This document shows, in pieces, positions 8,061-16,521 of a stretch of 64,000 nt of DNA; positions within the stretch are counted from its first letter, which is position 1, and every line of letters starts with the position of its first letter. The stretch comes from SZUA-545 sp050297855 (GTDB lineage: Bacteria > Campylobacterota > Campylobacteria > Campylobacterales > SZUA-545): assembly GCA_050297855.1 (NCBI GenBank), contig JBNKTC010000022.1, forward strand, positions 1 to 64,000, written 5' to 3'. The notes under the pieces are model-generated. The model made no database searches. It had not been told where the DNA came from and saw only the letters and a list, made by a program, of their open reading frames with translations. Made by a program: the position numbers and the translations under genes.

Positions 8061-9299
8061 TTAGACCGACTGCCCGGCCAGGTAGCCGCTGGCAAAGGAC
8101 CATTGCAGGTTGTACCCCCCGCAGGGGCCGTCGAGATTCAGCATCTCGCCGCAGAAATAGAGCCCTTTGAGAAGCCGGCTCTCCATCGTCTCGGGGCATA
8201 TCTCTTTGAGGGGCACGCCGCCGCGTGTGATCATGGCCATCTTAAAACCGTCGTGTCCGACGACGGTCAGCGGTGTCCAGGCGAGGGACTTTATCAGCGC
8301 GTCACGGACGGGGCCAGCCAGTTTGTTAAACGGAAGCTCCGGGTCGCCGCCGGCACAAAGGATCAGCTGGCAGGCGACCGATTCGGGCAGCAGCGTCGCG
8401 ACCAGTTCCCGGGTGCTTCGTCCCGGGGTCTTGGCATTCTCCTCTTTGATATGACGCAGGACCTGATCTTCGTTCATCCCTTTGGTCATGTTGACAAGCA
8501 GCGGCACTTCGCCGTATTTTTCCAAAAGCGGCGTCACCTCCCGGGCGAAATCCAGAACCACCGGACCCCGGATACCGCTCTTGGTAAAGATCAGGTCCCC
8601 TTTGGCCCGCAGCTTTCTGGCCTTTTTCAAGTCCACCCGAAGCTCCGCTCCGGGGATCGTATCGGCCCGGCATTCGGCTACCCACGCCTCCCGCGTATGG
8701 AGCGGCATCATCGCCGGATGCAGGTCGGTCACCGAGTGGCCCACCGCCTGCACCATCTTAAAGCCGTCCCCTTCGGCTCCCAGCTGCGGATACCCCAGTC
8801 CGCCCGTGGCGATGACGACACTGGACGCGGGGTAAAAGCGCTCCGCGGTCCGCACCCCCGTCACACGTTCCCCGGCATGCTCGAGCGTCTCCGCCCTCCG
8901 GGAGCAGAGCAGCTCCACGCCCAGCCGCTTCATCTCCGCTTCGAGGGCCGTGATAATCGTCTGGGAGCTGTGTCCTACGGGAAAGACCCGAAACCCGTCC
9001 GGGGCATCGGTCTTGACACCTATTTCGGCGAAAAAAGCGATCAGCGCCTTGTGGTCCAGGGCCGTCAGTGCCGGGGTCATAAAACGCCCTTCCCTGCCGA
9101 AACCGGCCATAAAGCTCTCATTGTCCAGGGTGTTGGTAAGGTTGCAGCGGCCGCCGCCGGTGGCTTTGAGCTTGGCGCCGGGTTTGGGGAGTTTTTCCAG
9201 CAGCAGGACCCTTTTGCCCCGGCGTGCCGCGGTGATGGCCGCCATCATTCCCGCAGCCCCGGCGCCGACGACGATCAGATCATAGGTGTATCCGGTCAT
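8061..9299 (-). CDS. BaiN/YhiN (HI0933) family FAD-dependent oxidoreductase
   Basis: 412 residues. The N-terminus carries a dinucleotide-binding motif (VVGAGAAGMMAA, about residues 10-21) and the family signature KLKATGGGRCNLTN shortly after. SSVVIATGGLGYPQLGAEG in the middle and CGGYNLQWSFASGYLAG at the C-terminus are the other HI0933-family blocks that contact FAD. Members are cytoplasmic flavoproteins of uncertain substrate; BaiN itself is linked to bile-acid dehydroxylation in gut clostridia, which does not transfer here. Last gene of a tightly packed minus-strand operon; its start overlaps the stop of the DUF155 gene by one base. Confidence 0.9.
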   Translation of the reverse strand: MTGYTYDLIVVGAGAAGMMAAITAARRGKRVLLLEKLPKPGAKLKATGGGRCNLTNTLDNESFMAGFGREGRFMTPALTALDHKALIAFFAEIGVKTDAPDGFRVFPVGHSSQTIITALEAEMKRLGVELLCSRRAETLEHAGERVTGVRTAERFYPASSVVIATGGLGYPQLGAEGDGFKMVQAVGHSVTDLHPAMMPLHTREAWVAECRADTIPGAELRVDLKKARKLRAKGDLIFTKSGIRGPVVLDFAREVTPLLEKYGEVPLLVNMTKGMNEDQVLRHIKEENAKTPGRSTRELVATLLPESVACQLILCAGGDPELPFNKLAGPVRDALIKSLAWTPLTVVGHDGFKMAMITRGGVPLKEICPETMESRLLKGLYFCGEMLNLDGPCGGYNLQWSFASGYLAGQSV

Positions 9300-10072
9300 C
9301 AGTCAAAAAAGAAGAGCACGATCTCAAAAGCGATGAGGATGATAATGATCCACTCCAGCAGGCTGGAGTGCTTGTGGTTCTGCTCATCCGCCAGCATCTC
9401 AAGAAGCTCCTGTATGATCTCCAGCTTCTTTCCCAGCACCTCGACCCGCGGCTCCACCTCGAGGTAGCGGACCGTCGTCAGGTAGTAGCTCTCAAGCTCC
9501 GGGTACTCCCAGATAAACTCAGGCGTATCCAGCAGGCCGAACTGCAGCATGATCCCCGACTTCTCCAGGTAGAGCCGTCCGCGCTCCTTGGCTATTTTTT
9601 TACGGCCCAGCGGGATCAGTCCCGTCTTGGCCAGCGTGCGGGGGATATACTCCGTCTCCTCGATCCGCTCCTGGATGGAGGTCTCGAACTGCGCCAGTTT
9701 GGTCGACTGGGCCAGGGCGTGGCTGACTGCCAGCATCATATAGAGGGAGTTTTCGGGAAGGATGATCCGGTCGTGTCGGATCGACATAGGCGCACCGGCT
9801 TTGACCTCATAGCTCATCTCCTCCGTCGCCGCCTCGTCCAGCGGTTTGGAAGCGTACTGGACAATGGTGTCCATAAGGCGCTTCTCCTCCTCATAGTCGT
9901 AATCCCACAGGACACTCACCCCGTAGTCGAAGATAAAAGCGTAGGTACCGTCACGGTCGATGACGATGGCATCTTTGATCAGGGAGACCTTGTAGCTGTT
10001 CCCCAGGGCCGTATAAAGCTCGCTGCTGTCATATTTCTCCGCCGTACAAAACGCCCTGACCCGCTTTTCCAT
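9299..10072 (-). CDS. RMD1/YagE family (DUF155) protein
   Basis: 257 residues with the DUF155 layout: an N-terminal alpha/beta part (YAFIFDYGVSVLWDYD near 45-60), a central helical region with the strongly conserved LAVSHALAQSTKLAQFE (about 113-129), the LLDTPEFIWEYPELESYY segment, and one C-terminal membrane helix (about 238-256) that ends the protein. Relatives include yeast Rmd1 and mitochondrial RMND1, which supports mitochondrial translation; the bacterial function is not established. It lies in the ExbB-ExbD operon, 11 bases downstream of an unknown gene. The tail anchor suggests an inner membrane protein facing the cytoplasm. Confidence 0.88.
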   Translation of the reverse strand: MEKRVRAFCTAEKYDSSELYTALGNSYKVSLIKDAIVIDRDGTYAFIFDYGVSVLWDYDYEEEKRLMDTIVQYASKPLDEAATEEMSYEVKAGAPMSIRHDRIILPENSLYMMLAVSHALAQSTKLAQFETSIQERIEETEYIPRTLAKTGLIPLGRKKIAKERGRLYLEKSGIMLQFGLLDTPEFIWEYPELESYYLTTVRYLEVEPRVEVLGKKLEIIQELLEMLADEQNHKHSSLLEWIIIILIAFEIVLFFFD

Positions 10073-10083
10073 CGCTCTGTCCT

Positions 10084-10458
10084 TTATACCGTCTCTTCGA
10101 TAAGCAGCATATACTGTTTGGCATTCATATCTTCCGTAAACCCGATCAGAGGAGCATCTGCTGTCTCCGGGGTCTCTTTCCGGCTCACCATCACCTTGAA
10201 CATCATCTGCTCATTTGGCATGCTCTCCAGAAGGGAGATCACCATCCCGCTCGTCATGGGTCGCCCCTCCTCGACGTAAAAGTTGAGACATTCGTTTGCT
10301 TCGTCCACAGCCGCCCGCACGATCCCCTTGCCCCAGGCCAGAAGGGCATTGCCGTTTGCGTCCGGCTCTTTCTGCAGGGCGATGGCACCGACGACAAAGT
10401 CCTTTTGGTTGCCGATGCCGTTTCGCAGGTCTTCAATCAGGTCGATGACGACTTTCAT
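10084..10458 (-). CDS. Conserved-looking hypothetical protein in the ExbBD operon
   Basis: 124 residues; I do not recognise the family. It starts directly after the stop of exbD (adjacent bases) and ends 11 bases before the DUF155 gene, so it is certainly part of the operon. There is no signal peptide or membrane segment, and it appears to be a small alpha/beta cytoplasmic protein: an N-terminal helix (VVIDLIEDLRNGIG), strands such as DFVVGAIALQKE, and a second half with MMFKVMVSRKE. One cysteine (Cys57) occurs. Its placement suggests a role connected to the energiser complex or its neighbours, which is inference only. Confidence 0.7.
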   Translation of the reverse strand: MKVVIDLIEDLRNGIGNQKDFVVGAIALQKEPDANGNALLAWGKGIVRAAVDEANECLNFYVEEGRPMTSGMVISLLESMPNEQMMFKVMVSRKETPETADAPLIGFTEDMNAKQYMLLIEETV

Positions 10459-10845
10459 CTATTTTGCCTTTTTGGTCGTGGCGATGGCCAGGTTGTCGTG
10501 TTTTTTGGTCTTAAGCAGATCGATGACGCCGACAAAGTGTTCGAAACTCGCCTTCTTGTCGCTCTTGATGATGACCAGGTCCTCTTTTTTCAGCCCGTCG
10601 ATCGTCGTGGCCAGAGCCGCCAGCGTCGTCTCCTTGTCACCGGCATAGATAGCACCGTCCTCCTTGATCGTGATGATCAGGTCTCTTTTCTCACTCTGGC
10701 TCTGGGTGCTCTTGGCCTCGGGCAGGGCCACCTTGATCTTGCCCTGGGCGATAAAGGTCGCCGTCGTCAGGACGATCGTGAGCAGTACGAGCATGATGTC
10801 GATAAAGGGGACGACATTGATGCTGTCAAACTTCCGGATTTTCAC
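10459..10845 (-). CDS. exbD: ExbD/TolR family proton-channel subunit
   Basis: 128 residues with one N-terminal membrane helix (about 14-33) carrying the essential Asp of this family (PFIDIMLVLL, Asp16), followed by a periplasmic domain of alternating strands and helices (DLIITIKEDGAIYAG, DLVIIKSDKKA). With ExbB it forms the inner-membrane motor that uses the proton gradient to energise TonB or a similar partner. Its start overlaps the end of exbB by 20 bases. No tonB gene or TonB-dependent receptor is present in the window, so the driven partner is unknown. TolR is the alternative identity; the absence of tol/pal genes makes that less likely. Confidence 0.9.
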   Translation of the reverse strand: MKIRKFDSINVVPFIDIMLVLLTIVLTTATFIAQGKIKVALPEAKSTQSQSEKRDLIITIKEDGAIYAGDKETTLAALATTIDGLKKEDLVIIKSDKKASFEHFVGVIDLLKTKKHDNLAIATTKKAK

Positions 10846-11278
10846 CGTTTTCCTCTTGTGCGATCTCCCACTCGGTCTCCAGCACCTCGGCCTTGCGCAC
10901 CAGCAGGTTGTAAAAGACCATGGAAGGGATAGCCACCACGAGCCCCAAGGCCGTCGCTTTAAGCGCCAGGGCGAGGCCGATCATGATGTCTTTTGTCTCG
11001 CTCAGGCCGTCCTGGCCGATGCCGTAAAAGGTGATCATGATCCCCCCGACCGTCCCCAGCAGCCCGACATAGGGGGCGTTGGAACCGATCGTGGCGATGG
11101 CGGTAAGGTTTTTGGAGAGGATGATCTCCAGCCGTTTTTTGGACTCATACAGGCTCACATCCAGGTTGCGGTACGTAAAGACGCGCTCCAGGGAAAAGAG
11201 CAGCGCGATAAAGCCCATCACCCCCAGGATCCCCAGGGTCCCGTAGTCGATCAGCTCTTTGAGTTGATTAATTTCCAT
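10826..11278 (-). CDS. exbB: ExbB/TolQ family proton-channel subunit
   Basis: 150 residues with three membrane helices: about 13-32, 70-90 and 105-125. The MotA/TolQ/ExbB domain is clear from IATIGSNAPYVGLLGTVGGIMITF and ALKATALGLVVAIPSMVFYNLL, including the conserved polar Thr positions of the channel helices. It pairs with the downstream exbD to form a proton-driven motor in the inner membrane. The gene overlaps the end of the M48 protease gene by 11 bases. The short, periplasmic-loop-poor form fits the ExbB group found in Campylobacterota. Confidence 0.9.
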   Translation of the reverse strand: MEINQLKELIDYGTLGILGVMGFIALLFSLERVFTYRNLDVSLYESKKRLEIILSKNLTAIATIGSNAPYVGLLGTVGGIMITFYGIGQDGLSETKDIMIGLALALKATALGLVVAIPSMVFYNLLVRKAEVLETEWEIAQEENGENPEV

Positions 11279-12578
11279 CTTCTTTGTCTACCCCCAATGT
11301 CCCGAATATATTAAATTCGATATTCTCGATTTTCTCGTCCACCGCCTGCTCTGTTTCCGTCTTGGGCTCCTCGGGCATGCCGCCCATCGCTTCGATCCGC
11401 TCCAGCACGCTCGGATGGGTATAGTAAAAGAGCATATAAAGCGGGTGCGATTTGGGGAACTTTTTGTTCTCGTTGGTCAGCTTGATGAGCGCCCGTTTGA
11501 GGTCATCCGCACTCTGAAGGTCGCTGCCGTACTCGTCGGCGGCAAACTCGTTCCTGCGGCTGAAGTAGTTCACGACCGGCTGCAGAAAGAAGGAGAGCGG
11601 GGAGATGATCAGCAGGAAAAGCGCGATCAGGGTCCCGGCATTCTGCTCCACCTGCATCTGACTGAAGAGCTCTGCAGGGATGTTGCCCAGGATCGCGAAA
11701 AAGGCGAGCATCATCCCGCCGCTGAGGATGATGTTTTTATAGATATCCCCGTGCTTGAAGTGGCCCAGTTCGTGCCCCAGGACCGCCAGCAGCTCGTTGT
11801 GGGTCAGCTTCTCGATCAGCGTATCGAACAGCACGACCCGTTTGGTACTTCCCAGGCCGCCGAAGTAGGCGTTAAGGCGTGTATCCCGTTTGCTGGCATC
11901 GATCGTAAAGACCCCGCTGCTCTTAAACCCGACGTTCTCAAGAAGCTCCTCGATCTTTTCGTTCAGTACGCTGTCTTGAAGCGGTGTGAACTTGTTGAAG
12001 ATCGGGGCGATCAGGGTCGGGTAGATCATATTGACGATGATGATCACCGTAAAGACGAAGGCGAAACTGATCACCCACCAGGCAGAAAAACTGCTGATAA
12101 AGTATGCCACGGCAGCGATGATAAGGGAGCCGAAGAGGTAATACAGCAGCGCCCCTTTAAGCGTATCGGTCACAAAAAGAACCGGCGTGGTCTTGTTAAA
12201 CCCGAACTGTTCGTCCACGACGAACTTCTCATAGAGATCCACGGGAAGGTGGAAAAAGTAGTTAAGCGTCACCATGGCGTTGACGAACAGCACGGCGAAC
12301 AGGATACCGTCAAACTCGGACAGCACGCTTGAGAGCCATGCAAACCCCGTTACCACCCAGAAAAAGAAGATCGCGTACTCCACCAGGGTCGAAACGATGC
12401 CGATCTTCTGCTTGATCACTTCATAATTGGCCGCCTTCATATAAGCGGCGGGGAAGAGCAGAACGGGCTCTTTCAGTTTGGCCTCTTTGACAAACCCGAC
12501 CTGCATAAAAGCAATGTAGAGTTTGGCCAGCAGATAAACTGTGTAAAAAGCGATAACATACGATAAAAATGATTCCAT
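11268..12578 (-). CDS. M48 family zinc metalloprotease, CAAX prenyl protease 1 (Ste24)-like
   Basis: 436 residues. Several hydrophobic helices occupy the first half (about 60-85, 95-115, 145-165, 170-195), followed by the zinc-binding HELGH motif (about residue 269) and the downstream Glu ligand in NEFAADEYGSD (about 345). Two further membrane helices lie between these motifs. This is the Ste24-type layout, larger than HtpX. It is expected to be an inner-membrane protease, probably for quality control, since bacteria lack CAAX prenylation. It is the first gene of the operon that continues with exbB, exbD, an unknown gene, DUF155 and a flavoprotein. The C-terminus is acidic. Confidence 0.92.
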   Translation of the reverse strand: MESFLSYVIAFYTVYLLAKLYIAFMQVGFVKEAKLKEPVLLFPAAYMKAANYEVIKQKIGIVSTLVEYAIFFFWVVTGFAWLSSVLSEFDGILFAVLFVNAMVTLNYFFHLPVDLYEKFVVDEQFGFNKTTPVLFVTDTLKGALLYYLFGSLIIAAVAYFISSFSAWWVISFAFVFTVIIIVNMIYPTLIAPIFNKFTPLQDSVLNEKIEELLENVGFKSSGVFTIDASKRDTRLNAYFGGLGSTKRVVLFDTLIEKLTHNELLAVLGHELGHFKHGDIYKNIILSGGMMLAFFAILGNIPAELFSQMQVEQNAGTLIALFLLIISPLSFFLQPVVNYFSRRNEFAADEYGSDLQSADDLKRALIKLTNENKKFPKSHPLYMLFYYTHPSVLERIEAMGGMPEEPKTETEQAVDEKIENIEFNIFGTLGVDKEDGN

Positions 12579-12633
12579 AAAGTTTCAACTCCGAATACGT
12601 TAGAATATGATGTAAATTATATCTCTGTCCTGT

Positions 12634-12653
12634 AAAGGACTAGCTTTAGCGCC
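12634..12653 (+). repeat. Copy of an intergenic repeat also found at 17393-17412
   Basis: The 20 bases here match the right arm of the inverted repeat near 17.4 kb except for one inserted base and one substitution (shared core CTAGCTTTAG followed by YGCC). It lies in the 141-base gap between the divergent M48 protease and mltA genes and is followed by a GC-rich stretch (CTTCGCGGCGGGCGCAGC) that also resembles the sequence beside the other copy. Confidence 0.5.
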
Positions 12654-12719
12654 TTCGCGGCGGGCGCAGCAGGCAGGCTTAGCTACAACTGCGTTATACT
12701 AACAGAAAAAGGTAAATGT

Positions 12720-13871
12720 TTGAAAACACTGCTCATACTCTCAACACTTTTTATCCTCTTTATCACCGGCTGTGCCCCCAGACAGCAGACCCCCATGCCC
12801 TACGATCTGGCCGAAGGGAACTGGGTGAAGTTCGACGACCTCACCCAGGCCAACCTGCGTCAGTTCAGCTGGGAAGAGATCACAGGGTGGCACGAGGACG
12901 ACTTCGAAGAGTCCTTCGTCGTCTTCAAAAGCAGCTGCGAAAAGACCCTCTTTAACGACGTCCTCTTCGAAGAGGTATGCAAAGAGATCAAAAACGCCAC
13001 CGATCCCAGACTCTTTTTCGAGACCTACTTCAGCCCGTATAAACTCTATAACGACGACGGCACCGACCGCGGGACCATCACCGGCTACTATGAACCGCTT
13101 CTGGAAGGGAGCCGCGTAAAAAGCGCCCGCTACCGCTTCCCGATTTACAAACGGCCGGACGACCTGCTGCAGATCAAGATGGAGAGCCTCTACCCCGACC
13201 TGGCGGGCTACCGCCTGAGGGGCCGTATCGAGGGCAATACGGTCGTGCCCTACTACACCCGTGAAGAGATCGCGAAGAGACCCGACCTCGCCGAGACGAT
13301 CTGCTACGTGGACGACGACATCGACCTCTTTTTCCTTCACATCCAGGGCTCGGGACGCATCCGGCTCGACACGGGAGAGATCATCAACGTCGGCTACGCG
13401 GACCAGAACGGCTATAAGTACCAGTCTATCGGCAAGATGCTGATCAACAAAGGGATCATCCAGACCGGCCAGGGGAGCCTGCAGGGGATGAAGAAGTTCC
13501 TTACCGAACACCCTGAAATGAAGGATGCTATCCTCAACTACAACCCCAGCTACATCTTCTTTTCCGAAAACAACCGCAAGGCGACGGGTTCCCTGGGCGT
13601 GGAACTGACCCCCCAGCGCAGCATCGCCGTGGATACCCGCTACATCCCGCTAGGCTGCCCGGTCTTTATCAGCACCAAAAACCCGGCGACCAAAGAGGAT
13701 ATCAACCGCCTCGTCTTCGCCCAGGACCGGGGCGGGGCGATCAAGGGGACGATCCGGGCCGACTACTTCTGGGGCTTTGGCAAAGAGGCGGAGGATTTCG
13801 CCGGGATCATGAAAGAGCGCGGGTCGCTCTGGGTCCTGCTGCCCAAATCGGTCACCGAACGGACAGAATAG
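12720..13871 (+). CDS. mltA: Membrane-bound lytic murein transglycosylase A, lipoprotein
   Basis: 383 residues from a TTG at 12720, chosen because it follows AAAAAGG and gives a full lipoprotein signal (lipobox ITGC, Cys18); the overlapping ATG at 12716 is in another frame. The MltA domain covers about residues 90-260 (GTITGYYEPLLEGSR, DIDLFFLHIQGSGRI) and the C-terminal 3D domain contains the three conserved Asp of its name (AVDTRYIPLG, FAQDRGGAIKG, RADYFWG), among them the catalytic acid. It cleaves peptidoglycan glycan strands with formation of 1,6-anhydromuramyl ends, anchored to the outer membrane. It stands alone with its own promoter region. Confidence 0.95.
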   Translation: MKTLLILSTLFILFITGCAPRQQTPMPYDLAEGNWVKFDDLTQANLRQFSWEEITGWHEDDFEESFVVFKSSCEKTLFNDVLFEEVCKEIKNATDPRLFFETYFSPYKLYNDDGTDRGTITGYYEPLLEGSRVKSARYRFPIYKRPDDLLQIKMESLYPDLAGYRLRGRIEGNTVVPYYTREEIAKRPDLAETICYVDDDIDLFFLHIQGSGRIRLDTGEIINVGYADQNGYKYQSIGKMLINKGIIQTGQGSLQGMKKFLTEHPEMKDAILNYNPSYIFFSENNRKATGSLGVELTPQRSIAVDTRYIPLGCPVFISTKNPATKEDINRLVFAQDRGGAIKGTIRADYFWGFGKEAEDFAGIMKERGSLWVLLPKSVTERTE

Positions 13872-13874
13872 CGG

Positions 13875-13897
13875 GCGTCCTCAAATATTTGAGACGC
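13875..13897 (+). terminator. Hairpin after mltA
   Basis: GCGTC pairs with GACGC around a nearly perfect palindrome CTCAAATATTTGAG, with one bulged C. It begins three bases after the mltA stop and is followed by TTCTAATAAAATT, a weak U-tract, so it is a possible terminator. Confidence 0.4.
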
Positions 13898-13966
13898 TTC
13901 TAATAAAATTATGCTAATCTAACCTAAGTTTTCGAACCTTCTCGTTAGTCCCAAAAAAGGATTACC

Positions 13967-15223
13967 ATGGGAAATCCAACGAAAAAGAAGCAGCTGCAGA
14001 ATATTTTGTGGGGCCTTTTTATCGGCGATGCCCTCGCCATGCCGGCCCACTGGTACTACTCCCTTGAAAATCTCAAACGCGATTTTGACGGCGGGGTGAC
14101 AGGCTATACCGATCCGCCCCACCCCCATGCCGAGAGCTTTATGGTCGGCGCGGGCTACTACCCCGATATCGAACAGGCGAAAAAACACCACCGCCCCTAC
14201 GAGATCCTCCACGAACATGCCCACTTCTACAATACCAGCTACGGCGAGACCGAGATCCCCCTGGTCGACCAGGAACAGGAACACGGCCACCACGTGCCGC
14301 CGAAGATAAACCGCTACCACTACCACCACGGTCTGCGTGCCGGGGAGAACACCCTGGGAGCCAACCTCTCCCGCCTGCTGATCCAGACCATCAACCAGTG
14401 CGGACGCTACATCCCCGAACGCTTTTTAGAGGAGTTCGTCAGCTACATGACCACCTCGGGAAACAACCAAGACCCCTACCTGGAGATCTACATCCGGGAG
14501 TGGTTCGAACGCTTTGCCATGGGCTTCCCGCTGGAGGGGTGCGCCCAGAGCCAGCGCAATGTCTGGTCCATCGGATCGCACGGCGGGATGATCCGGCCCA
14601 TGGTGATGGCCCTGCTGTGCCAGAGCGCCTACCAGGGGATCGGCGTCGCCCTGGAGCACCAGAACCTCACCCACCGCTCCGAGACCGTCTCCAGCGGCCT
14701 GACGATCCTTGTCCCGCTGCTCTTTGACCTGATGGAGGGGATGGAGCCTAAAAAAGCGATCCTGCGCCACGCCAAACATGTCCGCCTTCCCAAGATCACG
14801 GGGGAAGAGCTCTTCGCGATGTACAAAAAGCACGAAGGGCCGGAGAACATCGATCCCAAGATGATGTGGGAACTTCACATGACCTTCCGCGACGAACCCT
14901 TCGACCTGGAAAAGCTCGCCGCCGAGCAGAACGACGAGGAGGTGGTCAAAAAACTGATCGCCACCGCCTGCTACCCCGAACACGGGGTGCCGCTGATCCT
15001 CTACCTGCTCTATAAATACCACGATGACTTCGAAAAGTGTCTGCTGGCCAACGTCAATGCCGGGGGTGACAATGTTCACCGCGGGATGCTGCTGGGGATG
15101 CTTGCCGGAGCCATTACGGAGTCTGTCCCCGAACATCTGACCCGTAACCTCCTGGCCCATGAAGAACTGAAAACAGAGATCGACGGATTCTGCGACATCG
15201 CATTGGGCGGGGCCGGGATATGA
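13967..15223 (+). CDS. ADP-ribosylglycohydrolase family protein
   Basis: 418 residues, all-helical. The N-terminal GLFIGDALAMPAHWYYS and the C-terminal NAGGDNVHRGMLLGMLAGA are the two metal-binding blocks of the DraG/ARH family, which place two Mg or Mn ions around the ADP-ribose. Family members remove ADP-ribose from proteins or small molecules; DraG reactivates nitrogenase reductase. This protein is longer than DraG and has a His-rich segment (HGHHVPP and HYHHG, near 105-120), so its substrate may differ. It overlaps the NfeD-like gene by four bases (ATGA), which suggests translational coupling with that membrane protease. Start at 13967 follows an AAGGA. Confidence 0.88.
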   Translation: MGNPTKKKQLQNILWGLFIGDALAMPAHWYYSLENLKRDFDGGVTGYTDPPHPHAESFMVGAGYYPDIEQAKKHHRPYEILHEHAHFYNTSYGETEIPLVDQEQEHGHHVPPKINRYHYHHGLRAGENTLGANLSRLLIQTINQCGRYIPERFLEEFVSYMTTSGNNQDPYLEIYIREWFERFAMGFPLEGCAQSQRNVWSIGSHGGMIRPMVMALLCQSAYQGIGVALEHQNLTHRSETVSSGLTILVPLLFDLMEGMEPKKAILRHAKHVRLPKITGEELFAMYKKHEGPENIDPKMMWELHMTFRDEPFDLEKLAAEQNDEEVVKKLIATACYPEHGVPLILYLLYKYHDDFEKCLLANVNAGGDNVHRGMLLGMLAGAITESVPEHLTRNLLAHEELKTEIDGFCDIALGGAGI

Positions 15224-16521
15224 GGTCTGCCGGCTGGTTGCTGCTGCTCTTGCTTACGGTTTACGCCACGGCCGGCAGCGTCACCCATGTCAAGATACAG
15301 GGAACGATCTCGCCCGCCCAGAGCGACTATCTCGCTTCCGCCATCGAAGAGGCCGAAAACAGAGGCAGCGGGCTGCTCCTGATCGAACTGGATACACCGG
15401 GGGGACTCTACAGTGCTACACGGGAGATGGTCCGGTCTATCGCCAACAGCCCTGTCCCCGTCTGTGTCTACGTCGCACCCAAGGGGGCCCATGCCGCCAG
15501 TGCGGGGACGTTTCTCCTCTATGCGGCCCACATCGCCGCCATGGCCCCGGGGACCAATATCGGGGCCGCTACCCCCATCAGCATCATGCCCACACCAGGA
15601 ATAGGCGATGGCAACCGAAGCGGACAGGGGGACACGGCCATGAAGAAGGCGACGAACGACGCAGCTGCAACGATCCGAAGCCTGGCCGAACTGAATGAAC
15701 GCAACCTCACCTGGGCGATGCGTGCGGTCCGCGAAGCCGACAGCATCTCCGCACGGACCGCCCTGCAGCTTCACGTCATCGACCTGATCGCGGAAGGGAC
15801 TGCCGACCTGCTGCGAAAGCTTGAGGGCAGACGCGTCACCGTCGCAGGAAAAACGGTAACGCTCCGGACACAGGATGCGACCCTTGTCCCCTTTGAAGCG
15901 GACTGGAAGAGCCGATTCCTGATGACCGTTACCGACCCCAATATCGCCTATATCTTCCTGCTCCTGGCGATCTACGGCATCTTCTTCGAGCTTCTCAATC
16001 CCGGCGGCATCGTCCCCGGTGTCATCGGGATCGTCAGCGGCGTGATCGCCCTCTATGCCCTGGGAACCCTCCCCTTTAACTATGCAGGGCTCCTGCTGAT
16101 CTTCCTGGGGGCTGCCTTTATGGTGGCGGAGGTCTTTGTCGCAGGATTCGGGATCCTGGGGATCGGTGGGACGGTCGCCTTTGTCTTCGGCTCCCTGCTC
16201 CTCTTTGACGCTGAGACCCTGGGAACGGGGATCTCCCTTCCCCTGATCTTTGCGTTCGCCCTGGTGAGCCTGGGCTTTTTCCTCTTCCTGGTACGCTTTC
16301 TGGTCACCTCGCGCAAACAGCCCGTCACGACGGGGAGCGAAGAGATGATCGGCATGGAGGCCGAGGTCCTGGAGTGCCATGACGACGGCAGCTGCCTGGT
16401 CCATTGCCACGGTGAAAACTGGCATGCACGCGCTCCCGTCCCGCTGCAGCCCGGTGACAAGGCCCGGATTGTCTCGCGCGACGGGCTCGTCCTACATCTC
16501 AAACCAAAGGAGAGATTATGA
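15220..16521 (+). CDS. NfeD-type membrane serine protease (ClpP-class plus NfeD domains)
   Basis: 433 residues. A signal peptide (about 1-20) precedes a periplasmic ClpP/SppA-like Ser-Lys protease domain: TPGG box (LDTPGGLYSATREM), catalytic Ser in HAASAGTFLL (about 94) and a candidate catalytic Lys in TAMKKATNDAA (about 144). Then come four membrane helices (about 240-340), and a C-terminal OB-fold domain (about 370-430) of the NfeD family. Long NfeD proteins cooperate with the stomatin encoded next door, whose C-terminus they can cleave. Both the upstream and downstream genes overlap by ATGA. This is a classic NfeD/slipin pair with an ADP-ribosylglycohydrolase added in front. Confidence 0.92.
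   Translation: MRSAGWLLLLLLTVYATAGSVTHVKIQGTISPAQSDYLASAIEEAENRGSGLLLIELDTPGGLYSATREMVRSIANSPVPVCVYVAPKGAHAASAGTFLLYAAHIAAMAPGTNIGAATPISIMPTPGIGDGNRSGQGDTAMKKATNDAAATIRSLAELNERNLTWAMRAVREADSISARTALQLHVIDLIAEGTADLLRKLEGRRVTVAGKTVTLRTQDATLVPFEADWKSRFLMTVTDPNIAYIFLLLAIYGIFFELLNPGGIVPGVIGIVSGVIALYALGTLPFNYAGLLLIFLGAAFMVAEVFVAGFGILGIGGTVAFVFGSLLLFDAETLGTGISLPLIFAFALVSLGFFLFLVRFLVTSRKQPVTTGSEEMIGMEAEVLECHDDGSCLVHCHGENWHARAPVPLQPGDKARIVSRDGLVLHLKPKERL

Noticed and set aside
8103..9467. A 454-codon plus-strand frame over the BaiN-like gene
   Set aside because: Antisense to a flavoprotein with all family blocks; no function visible.
15076..16425. A 449-codon frame on the minus strand over the NfeD gene
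   Set aside because: Low-complexity, Asp/Gln/Arg-rich translation typical of antisense frames; the plus-strand protease is complete.
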